A stretch of 64,000 nucleotides of DNA from Tolypeutes matacus (Eukaryota > Chordata > Mammalia > Cingulata > Chlamyphoridae), in the NCBI GenBank assembly GCA_026826555.1, contig JAKSZT010053769.1, positions 7,315,193 through 7,379,192 on the forward strand. Reading direction: 5' to 3'. Of this stretch, positions 1 through 12,287 are shown piece after piece (position 1 is the first letter of the stretch; each line of letters starts with the position of its first letter). A program made the position numbers and the translations under genes. The notes beneath the pieces are model-generated. The model was not told where the DNA came from. It saw nothing but the letters and a program-made list of their open reading frames with translations, and searched no databases.

Positions 1-2455
1 CCTTTGAAGGTCATGCCATCAAACATGTTTACCATGTGCTACCTCTCCTTGCCTTAACCATCTATAGGCTTCTGGATTGCTTCCTATAATTCTCTGCAGA
101 TTTTAATTCCAAGCTGCCTTCTCTCCATAACTATTGCACTCATATTTTTAGTGATTTCAATATTCACAAATTTATTAATTCCAATACCTGGTCTCTCTAT
201 TCCTTGATCTCCAATTTTCTTGCCTCCAAACCTGCTCAGTCGTGGTCATATCTAAACCTCAACATTAAAAATAATTTTACCCATTCAAAAATCCTAATGT
301 CAATCACCCCACCAAAACACCTATTCTCTCACTTCATAGTCCTCCTTCTAGTACTTTGGCTCTGGGAACTCTTTTCTTCTTATCAGTTGACCCTGCTACC
401 AATTTATGTCCCTGGATCCCTCATGTCCAACTATCTTCCTTTTCCTTTCCTAGGAAATAATGTCTTATTCTGTCATCTACACATGAGAAGCTTTAATCAT
501 GGTGAGATGCAAGTTTCTTCCTATGTTGCTGTGAAAATCTAGCAACTGATCTTGGACGGTAGCAAAGTGCAAAGTCTGCTGCCTGTGCTCACATTCATTT
601 CATGACCACAATAGTCAAGTGGGCATTAGTGCTGCTCTGCAATCCCTCATTCACTCTCCCAGTACTTGGCATTTCCTTTCCTTTTTTCTTTTTCCTCTCT
701 CTCCAAACATCTACCACCTTCTATTCCCTATTTTACGTCAGCTAATGAGCTTGCCTCTGGTTTCTTTGAGGAAGTAGAAGCAATTAGAGAAGAATCACCA
801 TATGCTCACACCACCAAATCAACCAACATCAATACTCACAATACCTGCCTGAATGTCCATGTAAAAATTTTCCTTATTCCCATCTAAGGCCAACTCACCC
901 ATTTACATCCTGGAACCCATTCACTCCAGTCTAGAGGTCATTGTTCTTGCTCTGGCCTGTAGTATCTCTTGTGTCATTGTTCTTGCTCTACCTGTAGTAT
1001 CTTTTGTGTCATCATGATTTTCACTAATAGTTCACATCTATTAGCATATAGATACATCCCTTGATTCCATATCCCTTCTTGCCCCATTTCTCTGATCTCC
1101 TTTTAGCAACGTTTCTCAAAAAGAGTTTTTGTGATTATAGTTTCTCCATCCTGTCTTCCTATGTCTTCTTGATCCCACTCCATTTGGGCTTGTATACCTG
1201 TTCCTCCACTGAGGCTGCTCCTGTTAAGGGCATGAAAGGCCTCTACATCCTACAACCCAAGGATCATTAATCAGTCATCTAACAAAGTTGATTACTGTTT
1301 CTTGAAACAATTCTATCACTCGACCTTCATAGTACCAACCTCTTGTTTCCTCCACACCTCTCTGACTTCTTCTCAGTCTCTTTTGATAATTCCTATTCAT
1401 CTACATACCTCCAAACTTCAGAATATTGCAGGACTCAATCTTTCCACCCAGGTGATCTCCTTCTTCCTTGCAGCTTTAAATATGATCTTTACACTGAAAA
1501 TTCCCAAATTTATATCTCTAGCCTGAATCTCTCTGGAACTCCAGATTCATATATCTTGATATCTCTATTTATTTAGATTTCTAATAAGCATATCAAACTA
1601 AACATGATAAAAATGAATTATTGATTCTCCTCCAACCTAAAACCTGCCCATCCCCTAGTATTCCCCAACTTAGTCAATGGCAATTCCATTCTTCCAGTTG
1701 TTTGGGCCAAAAAGTTTTAACTTTAGAGTCCACATTGACAGGCATCATCTCTTTCTCTCTCTCTCCTCACAACCAATTCCTCATCAATATGCATCCAGTA
1801 TCCAACCACTTATCATCATCTTTACCATACCACACTAGCCAAAGCCACCAATATTACCCAATGGATTATTAAATTAATCTCCCAATTATTTTTCCTCATT
1901 TCACCCTTTCCCTTCTTCCAGTGTGCTAATCAGGTTGGCAGATATCAATTTCACTCACAGTAAAATCCAAAGCCAATATCTTGGCCTAAAAAGCCGAATA
2001 TGGTCTTTCTTCTCTCACCCATATTTTATCCCTAGCTGGGTCCCAACCCCAGGCATTGTGTGCGCTAGTCACATTTGTCTCCTTGCTGTTCCTCTTAAAT
2101 TTCAATCATATTCCTACCCCAGTATTTTTGTACTTGTTTTTTTGTTGTTGTTGTCTGATACTCTTCCAACAGTTATCAATACTAGTTTCTTGGTTCCATC
2201 AAGTCTCAGCACTAATATCAAATATTATCTTATATTTGAGTCCTTCCCTATGCCAATATAATATCCCTGCTTTATTTTTCTTCAGAGTCCTTACTACCAT
2301 CTGGCATATTCTTTTGTTTACTCATTTACTCATTTACTGTATTCTATGAGAGCATTGACTACATACATTTTGTTCATTACTATGTTCACAGCACATAAAA
2401 TTTGCTAGACATAGAGTAGGCCCAAAATAATTGTTGGACAAATGAATGAATTCCC
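1..2455 (+). mobile_element. Ancient LINE-2 (L2) remnant
   Basis: Decayed, pyrimidine-rich DNA that resembles mammalian L2. The stretch around 120-310 looks like the endonuclease region, 1300-2000 like the region before the 3' end, and 2280-2455 like the L2 3' end, finishing in the typical 'tgaatgaatt' tail just before the LTR at 2460. Open frames here are short and broken, so there is no coding capacity. The order of segments suggests one long, eroded copy in sense orientation. The family call is by eye; the 3' end is surer than the 5' half. Confidence 0.55.
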
Positions 2456-2459
2456 TGCC

Positions 2460-2920
2460 TGTAGTGGTTTGAAGCTGTATGGACCCCAGGAAAACAACAT
2501 CCATCCCTGTGGGTGTGAACCCATTGTTAGTAGGACCTTTTGATGATGTTACTTAGTTAAGGTGTGGTCCACCACAATCAGGATGTTCTTAATCTTATTA
2601 CTGGAGTCCTTTATGAAAGAATGAAATTCTTAAAGAATTTTGACAGAGAGAGAGAAAGCCACAGGAGGCAAGAAGCTGAACCTCGAAGTGAAGGGAGAGA
2701 CCAGGAGATGACGCCATGTGCCTTGCCTTGTAACAAGCTAAGGACCCCAGGATCACCAGCAGCCAGCCCCAGAACTACACAGTCTTTGAGTAAAAACCAT
2801 TGCCTTGAAGATGCCTTGATTTGGACTTTCTTTTAGCCTCAAACCATAAGCTAATAAATTCCCATTGTTTAAATTGATCCAATCATGGTATTTGCTTGGG
2901 CAGCCTAGGAAACTAAAACA
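2460..2920 (+). mobile_element. MaLR-like solo LTR
   Basis: Starts TGTAGTGGTTTGAAG and ends CTAAAACA, the TG...CA form of an LTR. The start resembles MaLR (MLT1/MST) LTRs, and an AATAAA polyadenylation signal lies near the 3' end at about 2853. The flanking 5-mers (ctgcc and ttggc) agree at three of five positions, so a duplication is only weakly supported. No internal retroviral sequence is attached, so this is a solo LTR. Its ORF of about 90 codons looks like chance. Confidence 0.65.
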
Positions 2921-2934
2921 TTGGCCTTGTCTAA

Positions 2935-4018
2935 TGTTTGCAAAAGGTTATTGTACTCTATGATAGCTCTTCACTATCTTTAATGAATTCAATGCCAGGC
3001 TCTCCATATCCTCTGAGCTCTGGCCTCTGTTATCTTCAATGATTTAAACATCAACACATTTGATTATCTTTGCCCCCCAGGTGGCATCATCCTCAGTGCC
3101 TCCAACTACTTAATGAAAATATCTGTACTTAAAACTGGTCAACTTTCCACTATGCAATTCTCTCTCTGAATGTAACTACTTGCCTTCTCACTGCTCCCTG
3201 TCGTTTTGACCAATTGCACATACTTATGGCTTCATTGTGATTTCTAGTTACTTAACCAGGTCTCTCAGCCTGTTACATTTCTTACCTCAAGCCTCTCTCT
3301 CCCTGCATGGTTTCCACAGTCATTTTGATAATGCCTTCATTACTGCCTTTGATCCATTCATCCTTTAGTAAATATTTAACTTCTGACTGCCAATCCCTAA
3401 AACTGGGAAATTCCTAATGTTTATTGCATATTTTCCAATTCCTTGGCTAGTTATTTAATAATACTATTTTTTCTACTACATAGTCAAAATTTTTAAGTTG
3501 GGTCCTTGTCATTGCTTAATAATCATTTTATGGACATGTCATGGATTTTGTTGTCCATTTTGTGAAATCATTGTCCACTGTTAAAAATCTTTCCTATGTT
3601 CTTCAGTCAGTACTACATTCAGTAGAAAACTTCCATTTTATTTTATTAAATGGTCATTTGAGATTCTAAAAAATTCCTTCTTAGCAGCTAAAATACATTA
3701 TTTAAAATTTCCTGAACTCCAATAGTCAAGGAAGATACATATTGCTTTTTTGCTATTCTACACCTTCAAACTCTGCACTGGTTTGCATCCAATTCCACCC
3801 TTATTTGGGATACCTTCATACACACATAAATTACTTTTCCCCCAGACTTATTCATCTCTATCTTTCTGTTCATAAATGTTCATAACTCTCACTTTTTTTT
3901 GTCTACCTGGTTAATTGAGAATTTCTAAGTACAAAGCCTAAGGCTAACTATATCCCAGCTGCCACTCTATAAATATTGACTGAATGAATGAGTTAATGAA
4001 TAAATGAATGAATTTAAG
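2935..4018 (+). mobile_element. Probable second L2 fragment
   Basis: After the LTR the sequence again resembles the L2 endonuclease region (2940-3130). A tail of TGAA-type repeats (about 3978-4016) closes it, as in L2 3' ends. The stretch 3130-3740 is too decayed to assign. It may be the same L2 family as the first 2.4 kb, but with a partly repeated order, so it is probably a separate insertion. Confidence 0.4.
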
Positions 4019-5002
4019 GCTTTGAAAAGAGCCTGGAGAAAAAGTAGAATATTATACAGAATGTTTGGCATCTTACTCCACTCACCTTACCCCAGAATTA
4101 CCATAAGAATTATGGTTCATCATTCCAAATTTGTGATGGTGGGTGCCATTGGTTAAAATACTTCATATTTCATGGAAATTTCTTTAAGTATTTCAACTCT
4201 TAGACTGAATGTTGACCAGTCTTAGACTTCACTTCCTTTGGACTTGGTTCAGCACCCAGCTGAACGATTAATGAAATCCTTCTTTCTACTTGCAGTTTTG
4301 TTTTGAATGCTCTGTTGAATCTCTATTGAGCTTAACCTCATCTATCAGTCAGGCTGTCTGGATGAGTATAAGGAAATCTCTTCTAGGAGTTCTAGAACCC
4401 TTTATTTGACCTTGGAAAGAGATTGATTGTGAAATTGTACCATGCAACCAAATTTTCTATTATTTTTTCACAGTAACCATGACAGCTGAGGAGCCTAAAA
4501 ATATATGATGTAAAATGAAAATTTTGTATTGATTTCCTGGAGTTGCATATTTTTTGAAATTGAAAAAAAGACCTACTTCATTGTGGTGTATTTCATTGGG
4601 GAGCTCTCCATCATTGTAAAAAAAATTGTATAGCCCTTTCCTATTTTCTACCTCCAATGATCTTCAGGTCTGGTGCAAAGATAGCAGAAATATCTCAGTT
4701 TAGTTTTAAAAGTTTTTAAAAATTTCTTGACTTAGATACTTGATGGGATTCCCACACAGGTTTTAGAATGCCCCTTTGAATTATTATTTGATATAATTAA
4801 GGAGGAAAATCATTTACAAAGAACCACATTCTTATCTCTTGTCAGAAATACATGGTGTTTGGGTAGAAAGGGAAATATGGACTCTGAGGAGCTCTGTTTA
4901 ATTTTGCATTCTGTCACTAGGACTGCATGGAATTCTTAAAAAATAAAATGCTCCTCCCTAAGGAGTCATTGAACTATAAACTTGGATTCTGTGAACTATT
5001 TA
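4019..5002. other. No recognised feature, 4019-5002
   Basis: AT-rich DNA with only short chance open frames. I recognise no repeat, exon or RNA gene. Confidence 0.5.
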
Positions 5003-5217
5003 GTATATCATAGGCTGAACATGGCCCTTAAAAGATATCCACACCCTAACCACTAGAACATGTGAATGTTAATTTATTTGGAAAAAGTGTCTTTGCAGAT
5101 GTGATTAAATTAAGATTTTGTAATGTGGGAATTTTCCTGGATTATCCCTGTGGGTCCTGAATGCCATCATATGTATGTATCCTTATAAGAGTGAGGCAGA
5201 GGGATGTTATACACACA

Positions 5218-5289
<72 letters not shown>

Positions 5290-5546
5290 CAGACCATATG
5301 AAGACAGAGGCAGAGATTGCAGTGATGTAGTCACAGGAATGCTAGCAGCCACAAGAAGCTAGAAGAGATAAGGCATGGATTCTCCTCTAGAGACTTCAGA
5401 AGTGTGGCCCTGCAGACATCTTGATTTCAGCCCAGCAAAGCTGATTTCAGTCTCCTGGCCTCCAGAACTGTGAAAGAATAAATTTTTGTTGTTTTAAGCC
5501 ATCATGATTGTGATAATTTTTTACAGCAGCCTAGGAAACTAATACA
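5003..5546 (+). mobile_element. MLT1-type MaLR LTR
   Basis: Shows the MLT1 landmarks in order: a block around 5030-5160 (gatatccac, 'gtctttgcagatgtgatta', 'cctggattatcc'), a 'ccttataagag' block, 'ggcctccagaactgtgaaag' and an AATAAA near the end. It finishes CTAGGAAACTAATACA. The left boundary is approximate and I see no clear 5-bp duplication. A CA/GA microsatellite has expanded inside it. This is an old eutherian element with no coding capacity. Confidence 0.8.
5210..5287 (+). repeat. (CA)n(GA)n microsatellite
   Basis: A perfect CA run from about 5211 passes directly into a GA run ending near 5287. It lies inside the MLT1 LTR, at the purine-rich place where MLT1 copies carry 'agaga' sequence. 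Open frames over it are low-complexity artefacts. Confidence 0.97.
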
Positions 5547-6147
5547 TACTGCAAAGTCCTTATTTGTTCAGATAAATGTTTGGAAGTAATGCTACTTACA
5601 TAAAGGTACATAGATAGTGGGAAAGCTATAGCTAGAAGCAAAGTTTCCTGACTGTCAATTTAGGGAACATTTCATTCATTATACCGTCACTTCCTCGTTA
5701 CATTTCATTTGGGTACAAATAAAGAAAGCCATGATCTCTTCACTGAAATTCCTAGAAATAATGTTCTTACTCTCATTCTCCTTTACTAGCTCTGTATTTC
5801 CACTTAAATGGATTCACGTTCAATGAGAATGCAGTATTCACCTATATTCTTACCAAAGAGCTTGAGGTGTCTGATGCCACCGGTACCATATATTTCCCAC
5901 TCTTTCCTTTCAAAACCAGGTTAGGATCCAGGAGTAGCAGGGATGTCCAAGCCTCTCAGGGCTACAATATTTCATAAATATCAACCTGCCTAGCTCATTT
6001 CTTAGGCAGACCAATTGGGGAAGCTCAAGCTTGGGGCTTACCATGGAGTACTGGAACTTATTTCTATCTTATGAATACTATGAAGATCATTTTGAAATGT
6101 CTTCCATTAATGTTATTCCAAGGGGCCCATGGAAGTGGCACACATTA
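5547..6147. other. No recognised feature, 5547-6147
   Basis: Unique-looking DNA between the MLT1 LTR and the old L1. The last bases form the left target-site duplication of that L1. Confidence 0.5.
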
Positions 6148-6285
6148 AAAAGTCCACCTTTCTTTAAAAAAATGTTTTTTATTAGAGAAGTTGTGAACTT
6201 ACAAAACAAGCATGCACATGCATGGAATTCCCATACAAGACCCAGCACACCACAACACTGTGGAACATTTGTTATACATTATGAG

Positions 6286-6884
6286 TGTGGCAGTTTTGAT
6301 ATTGTTTATGAATTCCAAAAACAGATATTGGATTATGTTTATAAACTGGTCTGCTCCTCTGGGCATATTAGATTGTATTAACTTCAGAGGTTTCACTTTT
6401 ACTTAATTAAATTATGATTAGGGCTTTGATTGGGCCACATCAGTAAGATGTGGAGTCCCCACCCTCTTAGTGGGCAGGGACTCACAGAGAAAACTACACA
6501 GCTAAGGAGAGAGTTTAGAGTTTTGGATGCTCGAGCCCCAGGAAGTAAACACACAGAAGAACACGGAGGAATAGAGATGGCTCCATAAACAGGGTAGACG
6601 TCCCTGGAAGAGAGAAAGCCTGGGAGAGAGACAAACTTATCCCAGCCTACAGCTGATATTGGAAGAAGCTGGGACCATGGAGCCTTAAGAGGAAGAGGGA
6701 GGCTGAACCCTTGCAGACTTTGGCAACCATCTTGTTCCAACATGAGGCAACAGACTTTGGTGGGGGAAATAACTTACACATTATGGCCTGGTAACTGTAA
6801 GCTTCTACTCCAAATAAATACCCTTAATAAAAGCCAACATATTTCTGGTATTTTGCATCAGCACCTCCTTGGCTGACTAATACA
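6286..6884 (+). mobile_element. Solo LTR in the old L1 3'UTR
   Basis: Begins TGTGGCAGTTTTGATAT and ends GACTAATACA, flanked by the perfect 5-bp duplication atgag (6281-6285 and 6885-6889), which is what retroviral integration leaves. Poly(A) signals (AATAAA) lie close to the 3' end. The same family recurs at 26241-26762, 34650-35572 and 37526-38158. It has the TG...CA ends and length of an ERVL/MaLR LTR, and I do not know it from other placental orders. No internal sequence remains. Confidence 0.85.
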
Positions 6885-7444
6885 ATGAGATAACATCATC
6901 ATATCATTACCACTAACTATGGTCATAGCGTATATTTGGCATAGTTTTTCCACACCCTCATTATTAACAAACTACATCTTTGGCATTGATGGAAAAATAT
7001 TACATTATTGCTATTAACTATAGTCCATAGGCTACATTAATTGTATTTTCCCATGATCCTCCACATTCCCACCACCCTGTTATAGTGACATATATCTGTT
7101 CTATTTCACAGAATGACATTCTAGCATTATACTATCAACCAAAATTCTGGTCCACATCTGGGTTCACTGTGTTATTCAGTTCCTAGATTATTCTCTAGCT
7201 TTCTTTCAGTTGACATTTACATCCCTAGACTACCCTTTACAGCCACAATCCTATTTATAAAGCAGCTGCTACTCACTATAATGGGATAACATCAAATCTA
7301 TCCATTTCTACACATTTACAGTCAAGTTATTTAAAACTTTTACATACATTAAGCATCAGTACTCCTTCGCAGCCCTCCTCTTATCTCCTAATAACCTATA
7401 CTCTAGGTTTTAACTACATGCATTTATTTTTCATATTTAGTTCA

Positions 7445-9530
7445 TATTAATGAGACCATGCAATATTTGTCCTTTTGTGTCTGGCTTATTTCACTTAGCA
7501 TAATATCTTCAAGATTCATCCAGGTTATCATATGTGTCATTTCATTTCATTTCTTCTTACTGCAGCATTGTATTCCATCATATGTATATACTACATTTTG
7601 TTTATCCATTCATTGGTTGATGGACTCTTGGGTTGTTTCCATCTTTTGCAACTGTGAATAACGTTGCTATGAACACTGATGTGCAGATGTCTGTTTGTGT
7701 CACAGTTTTCAGTTCTTCTGGATATATTCCTTGTAGAGGAATTGATGGATCATATGATAGTTCTAAATTTGGCTTCCTGAGGAACCACCAAACTGTTTTT
7801 ACAATTCCAACAGTGAAGGAGTGTTCCTATTTCTCCACTTCCTCTCCAGCACTTATTGTTTACTGTGTTTTTAAATAATGGCCATTCTATGTGGTGTGAG
7901 ATGATATCTCATTGTCATTTTGATTTGCATTTCCCTAATAGCTAGAGATAGGGAAAATTTTTTCACTTGCTTTTTGGCATTTGAATTTGGAGGAATGTGT
8001 ATTTAAGTCTTTGCCTATTCTTTAAGTGGATTGCTTGCTCTTTTATTGTTGAGTTGTGTGATCTCTTTACATAGATGGAAATCAAACACTTATTGGATAT
8101 GTGGTTTTCAAATATTTTCTACCATCGAGTGGGCTGCCTTTTCACCTTCTTGACAATGTCCTTTGAATCACAAAAGTGTTTAAATTTGAGCAGGTCCCAT
8201 TTTTTCATGTTTTCTTTCACTGCTCGGGCTTTTGGTGAAAAGTTTAAAAATGCACCACCTACCACCAGACCATGAAGATGTTTTCTTACATTTCCTTCTA
8301 AGAGCTTTCTGGTTCCAGTTTTTATATTTAGGTCTTTGATCCATTTTGAGTTAATTTTTTTTTATAAGGTGTGAGATAGGGGTCCTCTTTCTTTCTTCTG
8401 GATATAGATATCCAGTTGTCACAGCACCATTTGTTGAATAGACTGTTCTTACCCAGCTGGGTGGGTTTGACAGGCTTGTCAAAAATCACTTGACCATAGA
8501 TGTGAGGGTCTGTTTCTGGACCATCAATTCAGTTCCATTGGTCTATGTGTCTGTCTTTATGCCAGTACCATGCTATTTTTACCACTTTAGCTAGGTAATA
8601 TGATTTAAAGTCCAGAAATGAAAGTCTTCCAACTTTGTTTCTTAAGTAGTACCTGGCTATTCAAGGCTCCTTACCCTTCCAAATAAATTTGATAATTGTG
8701 TTTTCCTTTTTTTTTTTAAATGCTTGTGGAATTTTTATCTGGATTGCATTGAATCTGTATGTCAATTTGGATAGAAATGACATCTTACTTATTTAGTCTT
8801 CCAATCCATGAGCATGGAATGTTCTTCCAATTATTTAGGTCTTTTTAAATTTCTTTCAGCAATGTGTTGTAGTTTTCTAAATACAAGTTCTTGTCATTCT
8901 TCTAAGTTAATTCCTAAATATTTGGTTCTTTTAGTCACTACAGTAAAGAGAAATTTTTTCCTGATTTCTCCTCAGATTGCGTGTTACTTGTGTACAGAAA
9001 CACCACTGATTTTTGCAAACTGGTCTTGTATCCTGATACTCTACTGAAATCACTTATTAATGCTAGCAAGTTGTAGATTTTTCATGACTTTCTAGGCATA
9101 GGGTCATATCACCTGCTAATAACAAAAGTTTTACTTCTTCCTTTCTGATTTGGATGTCTTTTATTTCTTTTCCTTGCCTGATTGCTCTAGTTAGAACTTC
9201 TAGCACTATATTGAACAACAGTGGTGACAGTGGGTGTTCTTGTCTTGTTCCTGATCACAACAGGAAAGCTTTCTGTCTTTCCATTGAGTACAATGTTAGC
9301 TGTGTTTTTTTCATTTATGGCCTTTATTATGCTGAGAAAATTTCCTTCAATTCCTATCTTTTGTAGTATTTTTATCAAGAAAGGATACTGTGTTTTGTTA
9401 AAAGTCTTTTCTGCATCAGTCAATAAGATCATGTGATTTTTCTTCTTTGATTTATTAATGTGGTGTATTATGCTGATTTTTTTGTGTGTGTTGAACTGCC
9501 TTTGCATGCCTGGCATAAAACCCACTTGAT
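7445..9530 (-). pseudogene. Old L1 ORF2, C-terminal half (broken)
   Basis: This is the 3' half of the old L1's ORF2: the late reverse-transcriptase region (9187-9525, with a decayed relative of the '[11 protein letters not shown]' segment) and the cysteine-rich C-terminal region towards 7445. Stops and frameshifts are frequent. The frame is interrupted at 9531 by the younger L1 and continues at 19134. ORF2p normally supplies endonuclease and reverse transcriptase for target-primed reverse transcription in the nucleus. This copy cannot make it. Confidence 0.8.
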
Positions 9531-9549
9531 CATAATGAATAATTCTTTT
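9531..9549. repeat. Left TSD of the younger L1
   Basis: The 19-mer cataatgaataattctttt recurs exactly at 19115-19133. Old L1 ORF2 sequence continues directly across the two copies, so the pair marks one insertion event. Confidence 0.95.
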
Positions 9550-12287
9550 TTTCTTAATTTATTTTTATTGTGGGTAAATATCAAAATTCTCACAATACAT
9601 ACAAACATTTGCAAAATGATATATAAATATATATGCATATGTGTGTATTTGCTTACAAAAATGTTATTTATATATATATATACACATATATTTTAAGAGG
9701 TGCTTAGATTACCCAAAATATTATACGGAACCCACTGGGATTCCCATGTTGCCCACTTCCCACACCTCCCACCACATCCCACACAAACATCTCCCACAAG
9801 TGTGGCCCACCACCCTCAATGAACTTACACATCCTGGAGCCTTGCCACCAACCATAGACCACAGTTCACACTGTAGACCACACTCTCTCCCACTCAGTTC
9901 TGAGTGGTGTGTGCTGATTTAAAATGACCTACATCCGTTGCCACAACAGTACTCAGGACAACCTCCAACTCCCAAAAAAGCCCCTGTATTACAACTGCTC
10001 ATCCCCTCCCTACCCCAAAAGTGTCAAGTGGCCACTGGCTCCACCTCATTGTTATAATTTCTTGCATTGCTAGAATCACCATATGTGAACAAGAGAATAC
10101 CATCAAGTCCACTCTAGTCCATAGTTCTTCCCCCAATCCTGAGGGGACTGGGATGGTGATGTCCACTCCAACTCCAAGTGAGAGAGGGCTTATATCCCAT
10201 GGAGATGGTGGGTGGGATGATCCTGCCTGCAGATGCAGGCCCTCTCCATTCCCTGGGATGGCCATTGCCCATCGTTGTCTCCTCACCAGGTGACTTCGAT
10301 GACTCCATTGAGCTGTAGGGTAGGAGTTGCAGCTCCACCTAGATTTCATGCACACCTGGCACATAGGTAGGCCGGAGGCTCCAGTCTCTGGAAGTATACC
10401 TAAAAACTCCAGCATCACATATAGGTTTGAATAGAAGGGACTGGTGAACCATGTGCAGAGAGGACTTATTTGAGTCTAATTCTGTCACTCTCAGGAGCAC
10501 AGATTCCAAAATAGAACCCACTGATAAGGCATCAGTCTCTGGGGCTAAACCCCTTATATAGGACCAGGGTGTCTCTGGAGCTCTCAGGAACCCCACTGAG
10601 TGGGGTGATAGGCACTTAGATGTTCTATGAGCTCCTACTGCGGTGTGCATAAGAGTTACCTCTGGGATGACCTCCTGACTCTCTTTGAAGTCTCTTAGGC
10701 ACTTGAACTCATTTGTCTTTACCATTTCCCCCTTTTATTCAAGGTCTTTTTCCAGTTGTGTTGCCAGTTGGCACTTGGTATTAATCCCTCGTTGTCAGGG
10801 AGGCTCATCCCCGGGAGTCATGTCCCACGTTGGGGGGAAGGTAATGCAATCATATGCTGAGTTTGGCTTAGAGAGAGGCCACATTTGAGCAATAAGGAGG
10901 CTCTCAGGTGGCAACCCTTAGGCACCCCACAACTGCAGGCTAAGTCTCATTTACAAGAGCAAAGACTCACAAGAGTAGTCATCAATAAAAAAAAACACAT
11001 CAGAGGGTCATCCTATTTTGACAGGCACTGTCCCTACACTCAGAGGACTATTGCTGCTCTCTTGAAGACTGTGGCAGAGCTCTCCAAGCTAGGAATTCAG
11101 ATTCCCTCATTTATTGTGTGATTATCCACCCATTGTGACCATGCCCCATCCCCCGATCCTTTGAATGATTTTGTATATCATTCATGTATATTAGGATGAA
11201 CCAATCCCCACGAAACCCCCCCCAGACACCCCCCCCCAATAATCCCCCGCAATACCCATTGTAACCCTTCTGTGATCCAAATCCTACATGAACATTTAGT
11301 CCATAAAATAATCAAATACACTTACTAGGAAAAAGAAACAAGTGTGATAAGCTTACATGCAAGAGACAAACATAAGGAAACTCAGGGGGAAAAAAAAAAA
11401 AAAGAGAAGGGAAAAAAACAAATAATCAAACAAAGAACAAAACAAAATAAAATATAATTAGTGGATTGGGACATTCAAAAAATGGGCAAAAAAGCAAAGC
11501 AAATGCCTTTAAATATATATATATATATATATATTCATTTTTTTTTTACTTTCTCTTTTCTTTTTTCCCTTTTTTCCTTCCCTTTATCACTGTGTTATCG
11601 GATGTCTGGTGTGCCATGACAACTTCCTCCTCTCAATCCCCATTGTCTCCCAATTTTTCATTTAATTTTCAAAGAAGTTTTAGGTCACAGCAAAGTCACA
11701 CACGGAGTGCCGGAGACTCCCAGATACCAAACCACCCCCCCTTACCCACCCCATATTAACTCCCCCCCTTTTTTTTTGGTTTTATCAATTTTATAACTGT
11801 TATGCAGATAGCAAAATATAGCAACTAAACATTGTCAGTGATTTACAGTATAGTTCACAATTTAGATGATACAGTTTAATAATTTTGATGATATTTACCA
11901 TGTCCTGTGTCCATTACTGTAAGGTAATGAAAAACCTTCACCATGACCACCAAACAACCCATTAGATCTTGACTGTTCCCTTCTCCCCAGCCCCCCAGGG
12001 CCTGTGATACCCCCCTCTCCCAACCCATGGAATGTCAAGATTCACAGTTACATGCCCTGGGGATTTGAACCAGCCCTTCCTAATCCACCCACCCCCCAGT
12101 GCTGTACCACCAAACCCAGGAACACCACCACTCATCTGCCCCATCCCCCAACATGCAACCACACTCTATCCCTTTACTATAGATTATGTCCATATGGGTG
12201 ATGGCTCAAAGCCTGCTCTTCTCTTACTCTCCTTTGTTAACCTGTCTTTCAGACAATGGTTCTCAGAGACTGCTCACTTTCCTCAGT
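9550..12287 (-). other. Long bipartite 3'UTR of younger L1
   Basis: On the L1 strand, the part just after ORF2 (12287-11540) ends in an A-rich stretch like an old poly(A) tail. A second part (11460-9550) follows, shared with the fragments at 47137-48266, 40690-41042 and 25683-25909. Two G-rich tracts on the L1 strand lie at about 11213-11252 and 11733-11772. The proximal end near 11540-11670 is matched by a separate fragment at 47013-47136. The short open frames here are not coding. Confidence 0.75.
11213..11252 (-). other. G-rich tract in L1 3'UTR
   Basis: On the L1 (minus) strand there are several G runs of 4-9 bases within 40 nt, a potential G-quadruplex. L1 3'UTRs of other mammals are known to carry G-rich polypurine tracts, so the position fits. 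Confidence 0.7.

Noticed and set aside
5167..5352. A minus-strand frame rich in Leu-Ser and Cys-Val repeats
   Set aside because: It is a translation of the CA/GA microsatellite.
6399..6743. A 114-codon minus-strand frame, with a similar one at 37669-38046
   Set aside because: Both lie in copies of the recurring LTR and read its GC-rich centre. No domain is visible.
9999..10725. Overlapping frames on both strands, repeated near 47587-47952
   Set aside because: L1 3'UTR sequence. The frames shift between copies, which argues against coding.
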